Numbered from the stretch's first letter, positions 45,488 through 58,154 are shown. The stretch is 64,000 nt of DNA from Cololabis saira (GCF_033807715.1 NC_084597.1:3907387-3971386); one strand, 5' to 3'. Numbers and translations are program-made. The notes: generated by a model from the letters alone, not told the origin.

Positions 45488-46119
45488 TTCGCTTTTGCCT
45501 TGGGTTGGCTTTGTGTGAGTTCAACAAACAAATATCTTTCTGAATCATTCTCATACTAGTTCAGTCTGACATTTGAAAAAATGAAGAACAGATGATAGAT
45601 GCAATGTCTATTACGTTCTGTTTACTTTAATCCATACAGTTTGTTTTGCAGCTACGCTAAATGCTAATGTGGCTCAGCGGCCACAGTCGGACACAGAATG
45701 GTGTTTGAAAAACATATAATAAAGCAAGCTGTGCACGAGTTCCTGGGACGTGCGTGCAGACGGCCGCTGGTCAAGGCGATGCAGAAGTAATTTGGTTTTA
45801 CCAGACATGATTTTCCTTGAGTGAATATTAATAACCTCAGCAGGAAGCGGCCGTGCAGGAAGCCGCGACTCGCTGGGGAATAACAAAACAAGGTACGGCT
45901 TCACCATCAGCACAGGGCTGTGCTGTGATTTCCAATCTCAACTTTAAATGCTGCTATTCTTTTTAATTAAACTTCACATTCACAGAAAGAGCCGGTTAAT
46001 ATGTAAGAGACCTCATTTTCATGCTTTGATTTCAACTTTTTTTTTTAAACTCACTCTGCATGATTTACACTCAGCCTGACCTCACTTTTCAAAATATATT
46101 TACTCTGATCTATCTACAG
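45488..46119. other. No recognised feature
   Basis: Single-copy-looking intronic sequence. Confidence 0.4.
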
Positions 46120-46198
46120 TATCTATCCGTCCGTCCGTCCGTCCATCCATCCATCCATCCATCCATCTCTGACCCTCTGATTCCTTTTGTGTTTTGCA
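46120..46198 (+). repeat. (CCGT)/(CCAT) tract and left half of a duplicated segment
   Basis: GTCCGTCCGTCC then ATCC repeats, followed by the segment shared with 39790-39890. The right half of the segment resumes at 47115. Confidence 0.8.
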
Positions 46199-46891
46199 CT
46201 GTAGCGGAGCCAGAAGTGGGCGAGGGGGCGGTCGCCACAGGGCCCACAAGCTCATAGGGCCCAATGATAGGGCCCCGTTTTGTGTGATACGTTCATATAT
46301 AATCGTAAATTGTAGGCTATAATTACGATAAAATGTGCATTGTGCGGCCAGTGTAGGCTAATTCTTACTTTACAACTGTCCTGAACGCATCAGGGCTGTG
46401 AGCCAACGCTGATTGGCTGTAAAGCCTGATTTATGGTTGCGCGTTAAATCGACGCAGAGCCTACGCCGTAAGGTACGGCGAAGCCTACGGCGTTGGGTAC
46501 GCGGCGACGCGCACCGTACGTGTGCATCGCCGCGTACCCAACGCCGTAGGCTCTGCGTTGGTGTAACGCGGAACCATAAATCACCCCCAACAGTTACCGC
46601 CAATTTGCCGACTTGCCATGAAGGAGAAGAGCGCTAAACTTTAAAAGAGGACTAAGCATGTACAAAGTTTTATGGAAGAGTCAACTGTGTTGTTGTCAAC
46701 TAGACCGCCGAGTCTATCCTCTGTTCTAGAGCTCAGAAATAATGTTATAGACCGCTGTGTCTATATATATCTAAATAGATTGTGTAATTTTAGACCAGTT
46801 TTTTTTGTATTTAAGCTGTATCAAAGATGGAACAGAGTCAGTCCGTGACTATCTGAGTTTTCAGAGCCATGTGATTGACAGCTGTCAGGCC

Positions 46892-46937
<46 letters not shown>

Positions 46938-47114
46938 CTTCTGAACAAGTTCTTTCTGCAGCATAGGCCTATGGGCTTGCTTGGCTCAATAAAAGTGAGA
47001 ATAAATGTTGTTTGATGGGCAGGATGAGGTGTTGTTGAACATTAGAATGACTATCATAAGGGCCCATGGAGAATGCTCCGCCCCCTCTGTGCTGAGACCC
47101 ACGCTCCGCCACTG
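46199..47114 (+). mobile_element. hAT-like element G2
   Basis: Termini CTGTAGCGGAGCC and CGCTCCGCCACTG. Perfect 8-bp duplication GTTTTGCA (46191-46198 and 47115-47122). The interior matches G1 over most of its length, with palindrome H4 (46426-46586) and a (GT)n tract (46894-46936). Confidence 0.9.
46426..46586. repeat. Palindromic repeat H4
   Basis: CTGATTTATGGTTGCGCG ... CGCGGAACCATAAATCA. Internal palindromes CCTACGGCGTTGGGTACGCG and its complement, arms about 75 nt. Confidence 0.88.
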
Positions 47115-47122
47115 GTTTTGCA

Positions 47123-47737
47123 TAAATGCAGTTAGTAACATGTGTAAACATCTACTTACTGAACCTCAAAAAAATCTCAAAACTTGGCTTCCTATGGAGC
47201 TCTCCAGCTGTGAAACTAATCCCTGTTAGGATTACGCTCCTCTTTTCTCTGACATATAGGACTGACTCCATCCATCTGAAGAGCTCTGCAGCCTCCTCTC
47301 CGTCTCCTCGACACCACACGAGATAGAAAACTTTCCAACTTAAGCCCGGGTCAGGTTTCCACTTGATCGCTGCATCTTTACTCACCGTGTTGCTTATCTG
47401 CAGCGATCTGCTCAAAGCCAAATGGATCTGTGCTCGGGCAACTGCTATGTGCTTTCTATTGTCCTTTAATCTTGTGTCTCTGGCAAAACTCAGGGCGGGC
47501 TGTTGTCAGTGTTTGTGTGTGCGTCGCCCGACGAATTGCAGTATTTTTCTACGGCTATGTGTACCACAGTGGAGATGAAATGTGTTTTTAGTGCAGAAGG
47601 GATATTGTGGCTGCGTCTGCAAGGTCGGTGTGAAGAGGAAAGGAGATTACCGGGACAAAAAACTATATAAGAAGCACAAAATACAGTCAGGTTTCACAAA
47701 CTCAATCCTGCTTTATGCCGTGTAGCTGTTTCTGCAA
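47123..47737. other. No recognised feature
   Basis: A minus-strand frame at 47152-47421 has no recognisable domain. Confidence 0.35.
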
Positions 47738-47890
47738 TTGACCATTTGTTAGCCTTCTGATTTGTCCCTGACCGAACAATCAGAAACATCATCCTCCGTT
47801 GCTGCATCCGGTTTATCCGGTTGGACCAAACAGCTGTTTCTCTCATTCACATCAATGGAAAAAGCCTAGGAACAATTTTAAATATATACT
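47738..47890 (+). repeat. Direct repeat, left copy (partner 48861-49020)
   Basis: Shares AATCAGAAACATCATCCTC, GTTGCTGCATCCGGTTTATC and CATTCACATCAATGGAAAAA with the partner about 1.12 kb downstream. Confidence 0.85.
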
Positions 47891-48499
47891 AGAAAATGTC
47901 AGGGAATTTTGATATGGGCATGCCCTACTGCCCATTCGACCCCTCTCGCTGCTTTGGTTTGGGGCTGTAGTGGTTGTGTTCGGGGTGGTTCTATGTCAGT
48001 TTGAGGTGTTTATGGTTGTATTGCATTCATTCCTGTGCTCCCCACAGGGGGTGTGGTTTAGGGTTGTTAATAAACCACACCCCCTGCTTCAGGGTTGTGT
48101 GGTTTAGGGTTGTTAATAATGGCCAAGAAGTAGTTTAGGGTTGTTAGTAAACTGTTAAAGATTGTTGATAAACCTTTGGGCATTGGGCCATTAGGCAGAC
48201 ATTTTGACTTAAAATATATGTAAGTCACAGCTTCATGAAATTAAAATATGTTGTACACAGCGAGGCGGGTTTTGAAACATTTGAATCAAGTCCCTATAAT
48301 CTGTTGCCTAGCAACAAGCGTCCAAAGTCAAACGGAAATTTAAAAAAAATGAAAGGTCAATGTTGCAAAAACTGTAATACTTGGCATAATGAGGTTGTAG
48401 GGTCCGTTAGTGCCAATCAGGCCGAGTGTTTGAAAGTTTGAACGATGTCTCTACGATAAAGTTTGGCCGAGCAATAAGCATCCGAATTTTCGCCTTTTT
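47891..48499. other. Low-order repeats of GGTTTAGGGTTGTTAATAA
   Basis: Between 48055 and 48175 the motif TTTAGGGTTGTTAATAA recurs several times. The remainder is unassigned. Confidence 0.5.
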
Positions 48500-48640
48500 T
48501 TTTTGCTTTTTGGCATCTAGCGTTGCCACGGTAACACGTTTGACTGAGAAAAGTAATGCCCATCGAGGCATGATGGAGACGCATCCAACGATGTATGCCA
48601 TGCATGGGTGCACGTTGCGGTTCAGGCTACGTTAACGGAT
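48500..48640 (+). repeat. Diverged relative of family A
   Basis: TTTTTGGCATCTAGCGTTGC, CACGGTAACACGTTTGACTG, AGAAAAGTAATGCCC and GGGTGCACGTTGCGGTTC align with the middle of family A. Flanking sequence differs, so it is a distant or chimeric member. Confidence 0.7.
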
Positions 48641-48860
48641 AGGTTTTTTTTTCACCATGGTAAAAAACCCCATCCGAATGAATGGGGCCATTTGGCCTGG
48701 AAATATATATAATTGAGACTGAGGAAACTCTGTGTGATCCTAACATGCCGTCGCGAGTAATAGTTTCTCCACTTTTATTTCTTTGCAACTTCTGTACAAG
48801 CTAATTGAGTTTTAAATGTATTTATTTTTTAATTGTACTTTATTTATTTTAATCTGCAAA

Positions 48861-49020
48861 GACTTGACCCTTTGTCAGCCTTCTGATTGGTCCCTGACTG
48901 ACCAATCAGAAACATCATCCTCTGTTGCTGCATCCGGTTTATCAGGTTTGACCAAACGGCCGTCTCTCTCATTCACATCAATGGAAAAAGCCTAGGAACA
49001 ATTTTAAATATATATAACTG
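48861..49020 (+). repeat. Direct repeat, right copy (partner 47738-47890)
   Basis: Second copy. A further duplicated piece (TAACATGCCGTCGCGAGTAA near 48741, TAACATGCCGTATCGAGTAA near 49167) shows the duplication continues beyond it. Confidence 0.8.
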
Positions 49021-49523
49021 AGACTGAGAAAACTGTGTGTGATCTCCGGTTTGACCTGAAATAGTGAATATTGGCGAACGTGTTATATCCTTTATATATC
49101 GTTATATCCCAAATTATATTCTCAAGAGCATGTACAGAACTGCAGGGTTTATTGGAGACATCCCCTAACATGCCGTATCGAGTAATATAGTTTCTCCACT
49201 TTTATTTCTTTGAAACTTACTTTACTTACTTTACTTGCCTTGTATCAACATTTAAATCACTGGATTATTTTATAAACTTTGTATTAGTAAAAGGAACACT
49301 TGTAGTTTTGTGAGGGTGCAGTGTATTTTTATCAACAAACTGACAGAAATCTGATCTGTATTTCCAAAACAAAGTCGGCTCGGCCGCAGCTACAACCCAT
49401 ACTAAAATGGTTAAAAAGTGACACCCGGTACCCAGAGAGAATCACAGGAATACATTTCATCCCAAAACCAACGGTAAATTACAATAAAGCTATGTGGACG
49501 GCCAGACCTTCGCCCGTTCGTAC
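49021..49523. other. Remainder of the local duplication
   Basis: Includes the second TTTCTCCACTTTTATTTCTT segment; otherwise unassigned. Confidence 0.4.
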
Positions 49524-50283
49524 TAGGGGTGTAACAATATATCGTGCCACGAAATATCGTGATAAAAAACGTCACGATACGTGTCGTGGAGGTGACAAAC
49601 TGTAGCGCGATATCGGGTTATTAATATTGATATATTGTGTTTACTAGTAACGCGCATCCTATTGGTGCAGCGGGATTACGTGACGACCGCTCCTCGACCC
49701 ACGGACGGAAATCTTTCTACGCTCAGAAGAAACTAGTACCGTTTTGCGGTCCTGATCACGGGACTCTTGGGGGGTTTTGAGCTCCGAACTTTTACTTACT
49801 GTATAAGGTCAGCATGAATCAATCTTTTTTATCTCTGTCATAAGCTAAATAACAGTCATGTTGCATTTGGAGTTTGGGACTTTTCATAGTTTATTCATTA
49901 ACTTTTATTTATTTATTTAATTTTAGTTGAAGTTGAACTAGTCGAAAAACTTGAAAAAGTCAAATCATATATGAGAGAAATTATTCAGTTTGTGGCAAAA
50001 TATTTGTACTTGTATGAAACTGAAGATGCATAATACAAACCTGACATTTACTTTTAGGTCGGTTAGTGGAAAATGGTTGGCCTGGCTTGCTCTTTAAAAC
50101 TTAAACAGTTATAAAGCATTACAAACTGGAACAATAGGGCAAACACACAACATTGTTTTGTATTTTGTGTCTTTTAAATAAAAGACAATTTTTTCCAGTC
50201 ATATGTTCCTCATTCAAGGTTGTTAAAAAAATAATGCTATAATATCGTATCGTTATCGTGACCTCAATACTGTGTATTGTAAC
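49524..50283 (+). mobile_element. MITE E2 (hAT type, decayed right end)
   Basis: Starts TAGGGGTGTAACAATATATC and shares TCCAGTCATATGTTCCTCAT and AAAATAATGCTATAATATCG with E1. The expected right terminus is degraded to GTGTATTGTAAC, and no target duplication can be read. Confidence 0.85.
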
Positions 50284-50666
50284 TAGTACGTATATCAGTT
50301 AAACTCATCAAAAGATCAAATTTTACCAGAAAACCTCCTTTTACAAACTCATCACACAGTACCTGAAGTGTTTTATATTTATATGTAGTTGCTGTTGATT
50401 TTCTTTGGTACATTAATTAGAAATAAAGTGATGTAAAACCCAGTTTTTACAATGGAAGTGGACGGGAGAGATGACAGTTTTGTCCAACCGCAGAGATTAA
50501 CAAAGGGTTGATTGTTATGCAGAGTCTCGTCGGCATTTCAGCTCCACACTTCATGAAAAATGTCAAACACGATGACCCCATCCAGACTGAAAACTGGCAG
50601 TAAAAGTATCTTAAAGGCATCAAGACAGAACGGGCTCCTTTCGGCTGGTCTGCAACCCATCGGTGT
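50284..50666. other. No recognised feature
   Basis: Single-copy-looking intronic sequence. Confidence 0.4.
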
Positions 50667-50674
50667 CTGCGAGT

Positions 50675-51570
<896 letters not shown>

Positions 51571-51655
51571 CTGCGAGTCTCATCCGATTCCATGACGAGC
51601 CTCTTGTGTGTCCACAGAGATGTGGAGGAGACTACCTGTGTGGTGTAGGACTCAC

Positions 51656-51730
51656 CTGAAGATCCTCTCAGGGGCCTGGTCTCCCGTAACAAGGTCGTAT
51701 CCCTTCTCCAAGTTAGCATACGGCCACGGG
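51656..51730 (-). CDS. astn1: Astrotactin exon, short linker (best match astn1)
   Basis: Second of the four exons, 75 bp. On the minus strand the acceptor is a pyrimidine tract (CTTCTCTGTATTCCTTCAAG) and the donor is TTCAG|GTGAGT. It encodes 24 full codons: PWPYANLEKG, then YDLVTGDQAPERIF. The first base completes GG|C (Gly) from the exon at 54352, and the last two bases complete AG|G (Arg) with the exon at 43468. The sequence GPWPY..LE.GYDLVTG.QAPE.IFR matches my recollection of vertebrate astrotactin between the EGF-like modules. MITE B3 lies 86 bp from the donor, so a recent insertion came close to this exon without touching it. Confidence 0.9.
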
Positions 51731-51887
51731 CTTGAAGGAATACAGAGAAGCAGCAGCACAACGACACAAACACACAGTCAGATTCTGATGCCTCTTAAAA
51801 GTCCTGGATTCATGCTTTCTATGAGTTTGACACTAACTAAACAAACTGAACTGATCAAAGGTGTGAACTCCGTAAAGCCGTATTTTT

Positions 51888-52134
51888 ATTACATTTCTAT
51901 TAAAGATTACTTTTGTAATACTGTATTTGACCCGGTCTTTGTACGTTTTGACCGTATAGAAACGTAATTCTCGTCAGTTGCGTGAAATAAGACCTGGAAA
52001 CAGGCATTGTGGTTGTGGCATAGAATTGTCAAATTGGTTTAATTCACCGTAGGAATTGTTAGATTACTTTTATAATATTGTATTTGACCCGGTCTTTGTA
52101 CGTTTTGACCGTATAGAAACGTAATTCTTGCCAT
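51888..52134 (+). repeat. Pair of approximately 68-bp direct repeats
   Basis: GATTACTTTTGTAATACTGT ... CCGTATAGAAACGTAATTCT at about 51903-51970 recurs at about 52070-52133, with TTTGACCCGGTCTTTGTACG in both. Confidence 0.85.
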
Positions 52135-52139
52135 TGTAA

Positions 52140-52345
52140 GAATGAGATGAACCTGCTGGATCTACTGCCCTTACTTTTTAACAACTAGTGCTTTTTATTA
52201 TTTTACCTCTTTTCTTAATATTTTATTTAATTTTATTTGTTATTTACTGTTTAATTGTGTCTTGCTGCTTTTAATGTTGATGTAAAGCACTTTGAATTAC
52301 CTTGTGTTGAATTGTGCTATACAAATAAATTTGCCTTGCTTAAAT
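52140..52345 (+). mobile_element. L2-type LINE 3' tail
   Basis: ATGTAAAGCACTTTGAATTA followed by GTGCTATACAAATAAATTTG and CCTTGCTT is the usual 3' end of fish L2-group LINEs. Confidence 0.75.
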
Positions 52346-52730
52346 TTTGGTGCAAAATTGTAATATTTCAACACGCTTAAGTCCCGAGAAGCGTATGTCT
52401 TCTCCTATCGTGATCATTTCAGAGATTACTATGGTAGGACGTCCAGAACCTCTTTAATTTCGGCAGATTCATTCCTATTTTTGCAACCACTCATTTTCAT
52501 TTGAAAATATATAAAATCACATGCCAGGCAAGTCCCTTACACATCTGAGGGATTTCACGAGACACCGGTTGATGCAAGGCTTTAGGATAATTTGCAAAGC
52601 TCTTCACGCGTTGATGGAGGAGGTACATCTTCCCACAGAAGAGCCAGATTGAATCTTTCTGGTACGCCATGTGACGAATAAAGGCCAAAAAAAGGTATTT
52701 GCAGTTTTGTGAAAGAAAGACAGTCGACAG
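52346..52730. other. No recognised feature
   Basis: Single-copy-looking intronic sequence. Confidence 0.4.
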
Positions 52731-53862
52731 TCTCTGGTCTTGGTCTTGGTCCTGGTCTTGTCTTAGTCTTGATACTCTCTGGTCTTGGTCTTGGTCTTGA
52801 TACTCTCTGGTCTTGTCTTGGTCTTGATACTCCCTGGTCTTGGTCTTGGTCTTGATACTCTCTGGTCTTGACTTTGTCTTTATACTCTCTGATCTTGGTC
52901 TTGGTCTTGATACACTCTGGTCTTGACTTTGTCTTTATACTCTCTGATCTTGGTCTTGGTCTTGATACTCTCTGGTCTTGACTTTGTCTTTATACTCTCT
53001 GGTCTTGGTCTTGGTCTTGATACACTCTGGTCTTGGTCTTGTCTTGGTCTAGATACTCTCTGGTCTTGGTCTTGGTCTTGTCTTGGTCTTGATACTCTCT
53101 GGTCTTGGTCTTGACTTTGTCTTGATACTCTCTGGTCTTGGTCTTGGTCTTGTCTTGGTCTTGATACTCTGGTCTTGGTCTTGATACTCTCTGGTCTTGA
53201 CTTTGTCTTTATACTCCCTGGTCTTGGTCTTGGTCTTGATACTCTCTGGTCTTGACTTTGTCTTTATACTCTCTGATCTTGGTCTTGATACTCTCTGGTC
53301 TTGGTCTTGGTCTTGATACTCTCTGGTCTTGGTCTTGGTCTTGATACTCCCTGGTCTTGGTCTTGGTCTTTATACTCTCTGATCTTGGTCTTGGTCTTGT
53401 CTTGGTCTTGATACTCTCTGGTCTTGGTCTTGGTCTTGATACTCCCTGGTCTTGGTCTTGGTCTTGATACTCTCTGGTCTTGGTCTTGTCTTGATACTCT
53501 CTGATCTTGGTCTTGGGCTTGTCTTGGTCTTGATACTCTCTGGTCTTGGTCTTGTCTTAGTCTTGATACTCTCTGGTCTTGGTCTTGTCTTGGTCTTGAT
53601 ACTCTCTGGTCTTGGTCTTGGTCTTGTCTTGGTCTTGATACTCTCTGGTCTTGGTCTTGATACTCTCTGGTCTTGGTCTTGGGCTTGTCTTGGTCTTGAT
53701 ACTCTCTGGTCTTGGTCTTGTCTTGGTCTTGATACTCTCTGATCTTGGTCTTGGTCTTGTCTTGGTCTTGATACTCTCTGGTCTTGGTCTTGACTTTGTC
53801 TTTATACTCTCTGGTCTTGGTAGTGTCCTGGTCTCGGTTTAGGTCTTGACTACAAGTCTAGT
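52731..53862 (+). repeat. GGTCTT-rich minisatellite Q1
   Basis: Variable units built from GGTCTT hexamers and a TGATACTCTCT or TTTATACTCTCT spacer (for example CTCTGGTCTTGGTCTTGATA). Ends about 490 bp from astn1 exon 54352-54436. Open frames (LVLILSGLG repeats) are not genes. Confidence 0.95.
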
Positions 53863-54351
53863 GGATAGTCCAGGTATTACTGTGAACTTCAGCCACCTCT
53901 TTTGAAATCACAAGAAAAAGCCAAATGTGGCCGAACAAAGTCCGAAATAGCGCTAATTCCTCTCCCTCAGTGGCCGTTTTCCAGCAACTTCCCCTTCTCC
54001 TCCCATTCTTCATGTCCTCCTTTGCTGATTTTGTATCATTACACACCGTAACCTCCCTCCCACTTTATCTTTTTTCAATCTGTTGACTTTCCTCCCTCTT
54101 GCAAATCAAGTTAAAAGTGTGCACAGGTACATTTGCATGTTTCAGCCCATTAACTACAAATTGCTTATATTTTACACTCCTGAGGGGCCAAAGCATAGTA
54201 TAAGTTGTTAGATTGCTTTTTTTCCTGCATTCACGGTACAGAAAATGAACTTGTGTAGGATAACAAATCCATCACCGCAAACAGTTCCCGTCATTTTTCT
54301 ATTAAGTTAATAAAGTGTGAGGGTTTCCAGAGATGAGCAGAGAGGACTTAC
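53863..54351. other. Intron sequence downstream of the astn1 exon at 54352
   Basis: No repeat or ORF recognised. Confidence 0.45.
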
Positions 54352-54436
54352 CCTTCGTTGCTACTCCAGTCGCTGCGGACGCAGAGGTGTTTGTGGACGG
54401 GATCGGAGGAATAACCCTCGTGGCAGCTGCACTCGC
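54352..54436 (-). CDS. astn1: Astrotactin exon, first EGF-like cysteine cluster (best match astn1)
   Basis: Most 5' of the four exons. The acceptor on the minus strand is TTTTCCTGTCCTGCAG and the donor is GAAGG|GTAAGT. Two bases (GC) complete a codon from an exon outside or unrecognised in the window. Then 27 codons encode [18 protein letters not shown] and VRSDWSSNE, ending GG| in phase with the next exon. The C-x-C...C pattern is the C-terminal half of an EGF-like fold. The exon sits between two blocks of the same GGTCTT-rich minisatellite, with 48 bp to the block upstream in the gene. I found no earlier exon up to position 64000. Confidence 0.9.
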
Positions 54437-54483
54437 CTGCAGGACAGGAAAACACGTGGGTGGATACTTGTAGATCTCCAGAC

Positions 54484-54691
54484 CGGTCTTGGTCTCAAAA
54501 CCACCTTTTTTGTGGTCCTGGTCTTGTCTTGGTCTCAACAGTCGCTGGTCTTGGTCTGGTCTCTACAGTCGCTGGTCTTGGTCTGGTCTCTACAGTCGCT
54601 GGTCTTGGTCTTGTCTCGGTCTTGGTCTTGGTCTCGTCTCGGTTTCGACAGTCTTTGGTCTTGGTCTTGACTTGGTCTTGATACTATCTGG
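54484..54691 (+). repeat. GGTCTT-rich minisatellite Q2
   Basis: Same repeat as Q1, with an ACAGTCGCTGGTCTTGGTCT subtype. Begins 48 bp from the exon acceptor and is interrupted by R1. Confidence 0.92.
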
Positions 54692-55166
54692 TAGGGCTGG
54701 GCGATATGGACCAAAAGTCATATCTCGACATTTTCTAGCTAAATGGCGATACTCGATATATATCGATATTTTTTCTGTGCCATAATTGGGGTTTCCCTCA
54801 AAGCATTATAGCATAGCATCTCTGTTAGCATCTCTGTTAGCATCTCTGTTAGCTTCATTTTTTCTGAGGCAAACCCTTAAAAAAACAGTCAGTTTTAATA
54901 CAATGTCGTGCCAAATGTCACACAGGTTCCTTTATTAACAGAGGTCTGCACAATATCAAAATGTATAAAACTAATGAAACAAAAATAAACTGCCTGCATA
55001 TATAGAATAAAAATGTTTTTTGAATAAAATAAAACAAATATCCCTTTCCTGCATAACAATTAAATTAAAATACACTGTACAATTAATACAATGTAGACAG
55101 TAACAGGCAGACTTTTCCACTGAGGTTGACAGTTCAATTTGTCACAAAATAAGCTATATCAAAATC

Positions 55167-55199
<33 letters not shown>

Positions 55200-55295
55200 A
55201 TTTTTAATGATCGATATAAACGATATTGTCTAGTACCATATCGCATTGAAAATATATCGATATATATTAAAATCTCGATATATCGCCCCACCCTA
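54692..55295 (+). mobile_element. hAT-type MITE R1 inside the Q minisatellite
   Basis: Termini TAGGGCTGGGCGATATGG and ATATATCGCCCCACCCTA. Perfect 8-bp duplication CTATCTGG (54684-54691 and 55296-55303). Subterminal TATCGATAT palindromes. Contains GCATCTCTGTTA triplication (about 54828-54852) and a 36-nt A tract. Non-coding. Confidence 0.95.
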
Positions 55296-55380
55296 CTATC
55301 TGGTCTTGGTAGTGTCTTGGTCTTGGTCTTTATACTGTCTGGTCTTGGTCTTGACTTGGTCTTGAGTTGGAGTTCAGTTG
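55296..55380 (+). repeat. GGTCTT-rich minisatellite Q3
   Basis: Continuation of Q2 after R1. Confidence 0.88.
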
Positions 55381-56013
55381 CAGAGGAACTGATATTGAAA
55401 TGTTTACCTAAATGTTGGATAAATCGTTCTCTTTGGTTGTGCAAAAATAAGCCACCAACACATTACATGAATTTAGACGGTTCTAAATGTAGAAACACAG
55501 ATCTGATTAGTCTCTTTCTGTTTGCTGTCGGTAATCCTGCAAATTTCATCATCCTCTCAGACATTTACATGACTGATATGAGATCTGGACTCGGACAGAT
55601 ATCAATTTTAAAACACGCAACTGTTTTTTCATTTAAATAAAAAACAGCAACATAAATGAATAACACAATATTTGTGGGTTACATGTCCTGAAATGAGATG
55701 TGAGGCTTGATAAGTGGAATAAAGATGCTTTATATTGTTGTCATGTGCTGTGACTGAACCCAGAATTAGCTTCCCGAGGCTCTGTGCCTTCACACCGCGG
55801 CATTTTATCACCATATTTAATTGTTTTCCATAAATGAGAAATGTTTTAGCTGAAGCCCCAAGGATAGAGTTGGTTTGTTCTGCACTGCAGCTTGTGAAGC
55901 AACTCCATAATACAGGAATATACCAAATGTGCTTATGTGCCAATGGCCAATTAAACCGATGCTAATAAATAAATACATAAATAAAAAAGCAGTAGCCATA
56001 ACAGTAAACAACA
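55381..56013. other. No recognised feature
   Basis: Single-copy-looking sequence. No further astn1 exon recognised. Confidence 0.4.
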
Positions 56014-56021
56014 GTCCAGGA

Positions 56022-56574
56022 TAGGGATGGGTGATATTTTACCGTTCACGATAAACCGTCAAAAAAATTCCTCACGGTAAGAATTTGTATCTCGCGGTAA
56101 AAACGATAAATTCCTGTTGATGTTTTTGTTTAAAGCTGATTTATGGTTTTGCGTTAAATCGACGCACAATGTATGTGAAGGAAGGAAGGAAGGAAGGAAG
56201 GAAGGAAGGAAGGAAGGAAGGAAGGAAGGAAGGAAGGAAGGAAGGAAGGAAGGAAGAAAGAAAGAAGAAAGAAAGAAGAACGAGATGAAGGAAGGGAGGA
56301 CAGGAGAAATAAAGAAATGAAGGAAGGGAGGACGGAAGGAAGGAAGGAAGGAAGGAAGGGAGGAAGGGAGAAAGAAAGGAAGGAAGGAAGGAAGGAAGGA
56401 AGGAAGGAAGGAAGGAAGGAAGGAAGGAAGGAAGGAAGGAAGGAAGGAGATGATAGATTTATAGTTACAAAGATGGAGTTGGATTGGTATTTTTTTTATC
56501 CTCATATTTATTGTTATCGGGATAAATGCCAGAAATTATCGTGATATTTTTTTAGTCCATACCGCCCATCCCTA
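56022..56574 (-). mobile_element. hAT-type MITE B4 with microsatellite core and half-palindrome H5
   Basis: Reversed copy: TAGGGATGGGTGATATTTTA and CATACCGCCCATCCCTA. 8-bp duplication GTCCAGGA/GTCCAGCA (7 of 8). Inside, GCTGATTTATGGTTTTGCG and TTAAATCGACGCA (one arm of repeat H) precede two (GGAA)n tracts (56177-56255 and 56333-56448). Confidence 0.93.
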
Positions 56575-56582
56575 GTCCAGCA

Positions 56583-57217
56583 GTAGTTGAATGAGTGGCC
56601 TAACATCCCCTCAGAGGCAGAAATAGAGGAAAAAGCCTGTTTATGCAGGAAATCTTAAGAAATTCAGAGACAAATCAGGACAGTTTAACAGATAACAGAC
56701 GCAAATGATGCTTTCTCTCAGAGCAATGTAAAAAGAATGAACGTATTTAATAATTCACTGTTTATAGGCTTAAATATGGTCCTAAAGGGAATGAAAAGTG
56801 AACATATTGATTTCTCTGATGTGGGACTTCTAAATGAAAACCCAGAGCTTGAGAATTGGGCGCTTTATATAATTAGGACAAAAATAAAGATTAGTAAAAT
56901 TCAAAGATAACCTTCAAGTAAAAACTTAACTTTTATTTAAGTTTATTTAATCAGCACCAATCAAAAGAAAATTAAAGTAATATCAGGGAGCTTTACGAGG
57001 TCTAATTTGAGTCTAATTCAATATTTTAAAACCAATTTGATCAAATTCCAATGAATATATTTATAATTGTTTACATAAAGTCAATCTGAAAATGGTACGC
57101 TGTCAGAAAACCAGCGGATCACATGACGAGTTTAATTTGAGCCAACCGTCCGTATTAAGCATGTGTGCAACAGTTAAGGGAAATATAATGAGAAGGAGTG
57201 TGACTTTTGGTCTGTAC

Positions 57218-57226
<9 letters not shown>
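56583..57226. other. No recognised feature
   Basis: AT-rich single-copy-looking sequence. Confidence 0.4.

Positions 57227-57286
<60 letters not shown>
57227..57286. repeat. (TA)n microsatellite
   Basis: About 30 TA units. Confidence 0.96.
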
Positions 57287-57292
<6 letters not shown>

Positions 57293-57296
57293 TTAT

Positions 57297-57973
57297 TAGG
57301 GGTGTAACGATACACTAATCTCACGATACGGTACGATACACGATATTGAGGTCACGATAACGATACGATATTATAGCAGTATTTTTTTAACAACCTTGAA
57401 TGAGGAACATCTGACTGGAAAAAATGGTCTTTTATTTGAAAGACACAAAATACAAAACAATGCTGTGCGTTTGCCCTATTGTTCCAGTTTGTAATGCTTT
57501 ATAACTGTTTAAGTTTTAAAGAGAAAGCCAGGACAACCATTTTCCACAAACTGAACTAAAAGTAAATGTCAGGTTTGCATTATGATCTTCACTTTCATAC
57601 AAGTACAAATATTTAGACACAAACTGAATAGTTTCTCTCATGTATGATTTGACTTTTTTCTTTTCCAGAAATTTAACAACTAAAATTAAATAAATAAATA
57701 AAAGTAAATAAATACATACAATTTGACATCATAAAGTGTAAGAGGAGATTTATTTTTGTTAAGAAGGTTATTTTGGTAATTCAGGGTTCATTATTTTATA
57801 AATATATTCTTTATATTCTGTAAATCAGGGACTATAATGTCACTAGTCAGTTTATCTGTAGTGATTAGTCTGTTTTAGATTGGGCGGAGTGATACGCCAC
57901 AGTACGGCACTAGGTGCTGTGTTGATGTTCTAAAATCCTACACTGTTGAGGGACATTAAAGTACACTGGAGCG
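57297..57973 (-). mobile_element. MITE E3 (hAT type, one end missing)
   Basis: Starts TAGGGGTGTAACGATACACT, inverted relative to E1. It matches E1 down to AAATCCTACACTGTTGAGGG and GTACACTGGA, then ends abruptly near 57973, so the other terminus is lost. Confidence 0.85.
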
Positions 57974-58154
57974 TCCACTCCGAGGTAAGTCCGACGGGCC
58001 TCGCAGGCGGTGGGTTGCCTCCCTCCTACTTCTCCCCTCTGTGGGGTTGCTGGTGGCCTGGGTTCCGGGTTCTTCCTTGTCGGCCTCTGGTCTCGCGGGG
58101 TTGCTCCCACCCTCCCCCACTATAGATACACTTCAGGTGGAGCTTTGTTTGGTT

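Noticed and set aside
47152..47421. 89-codon minus-strand frame as an additional astn1 exon
   Set aside because: No match to astrotactin. The exon phases on either side join directly without it.
52923..53842. LVLILSGLG-type repeat frames
   Set aside because: Translation of the GGTCTT minisatellite, not a membrane protein.
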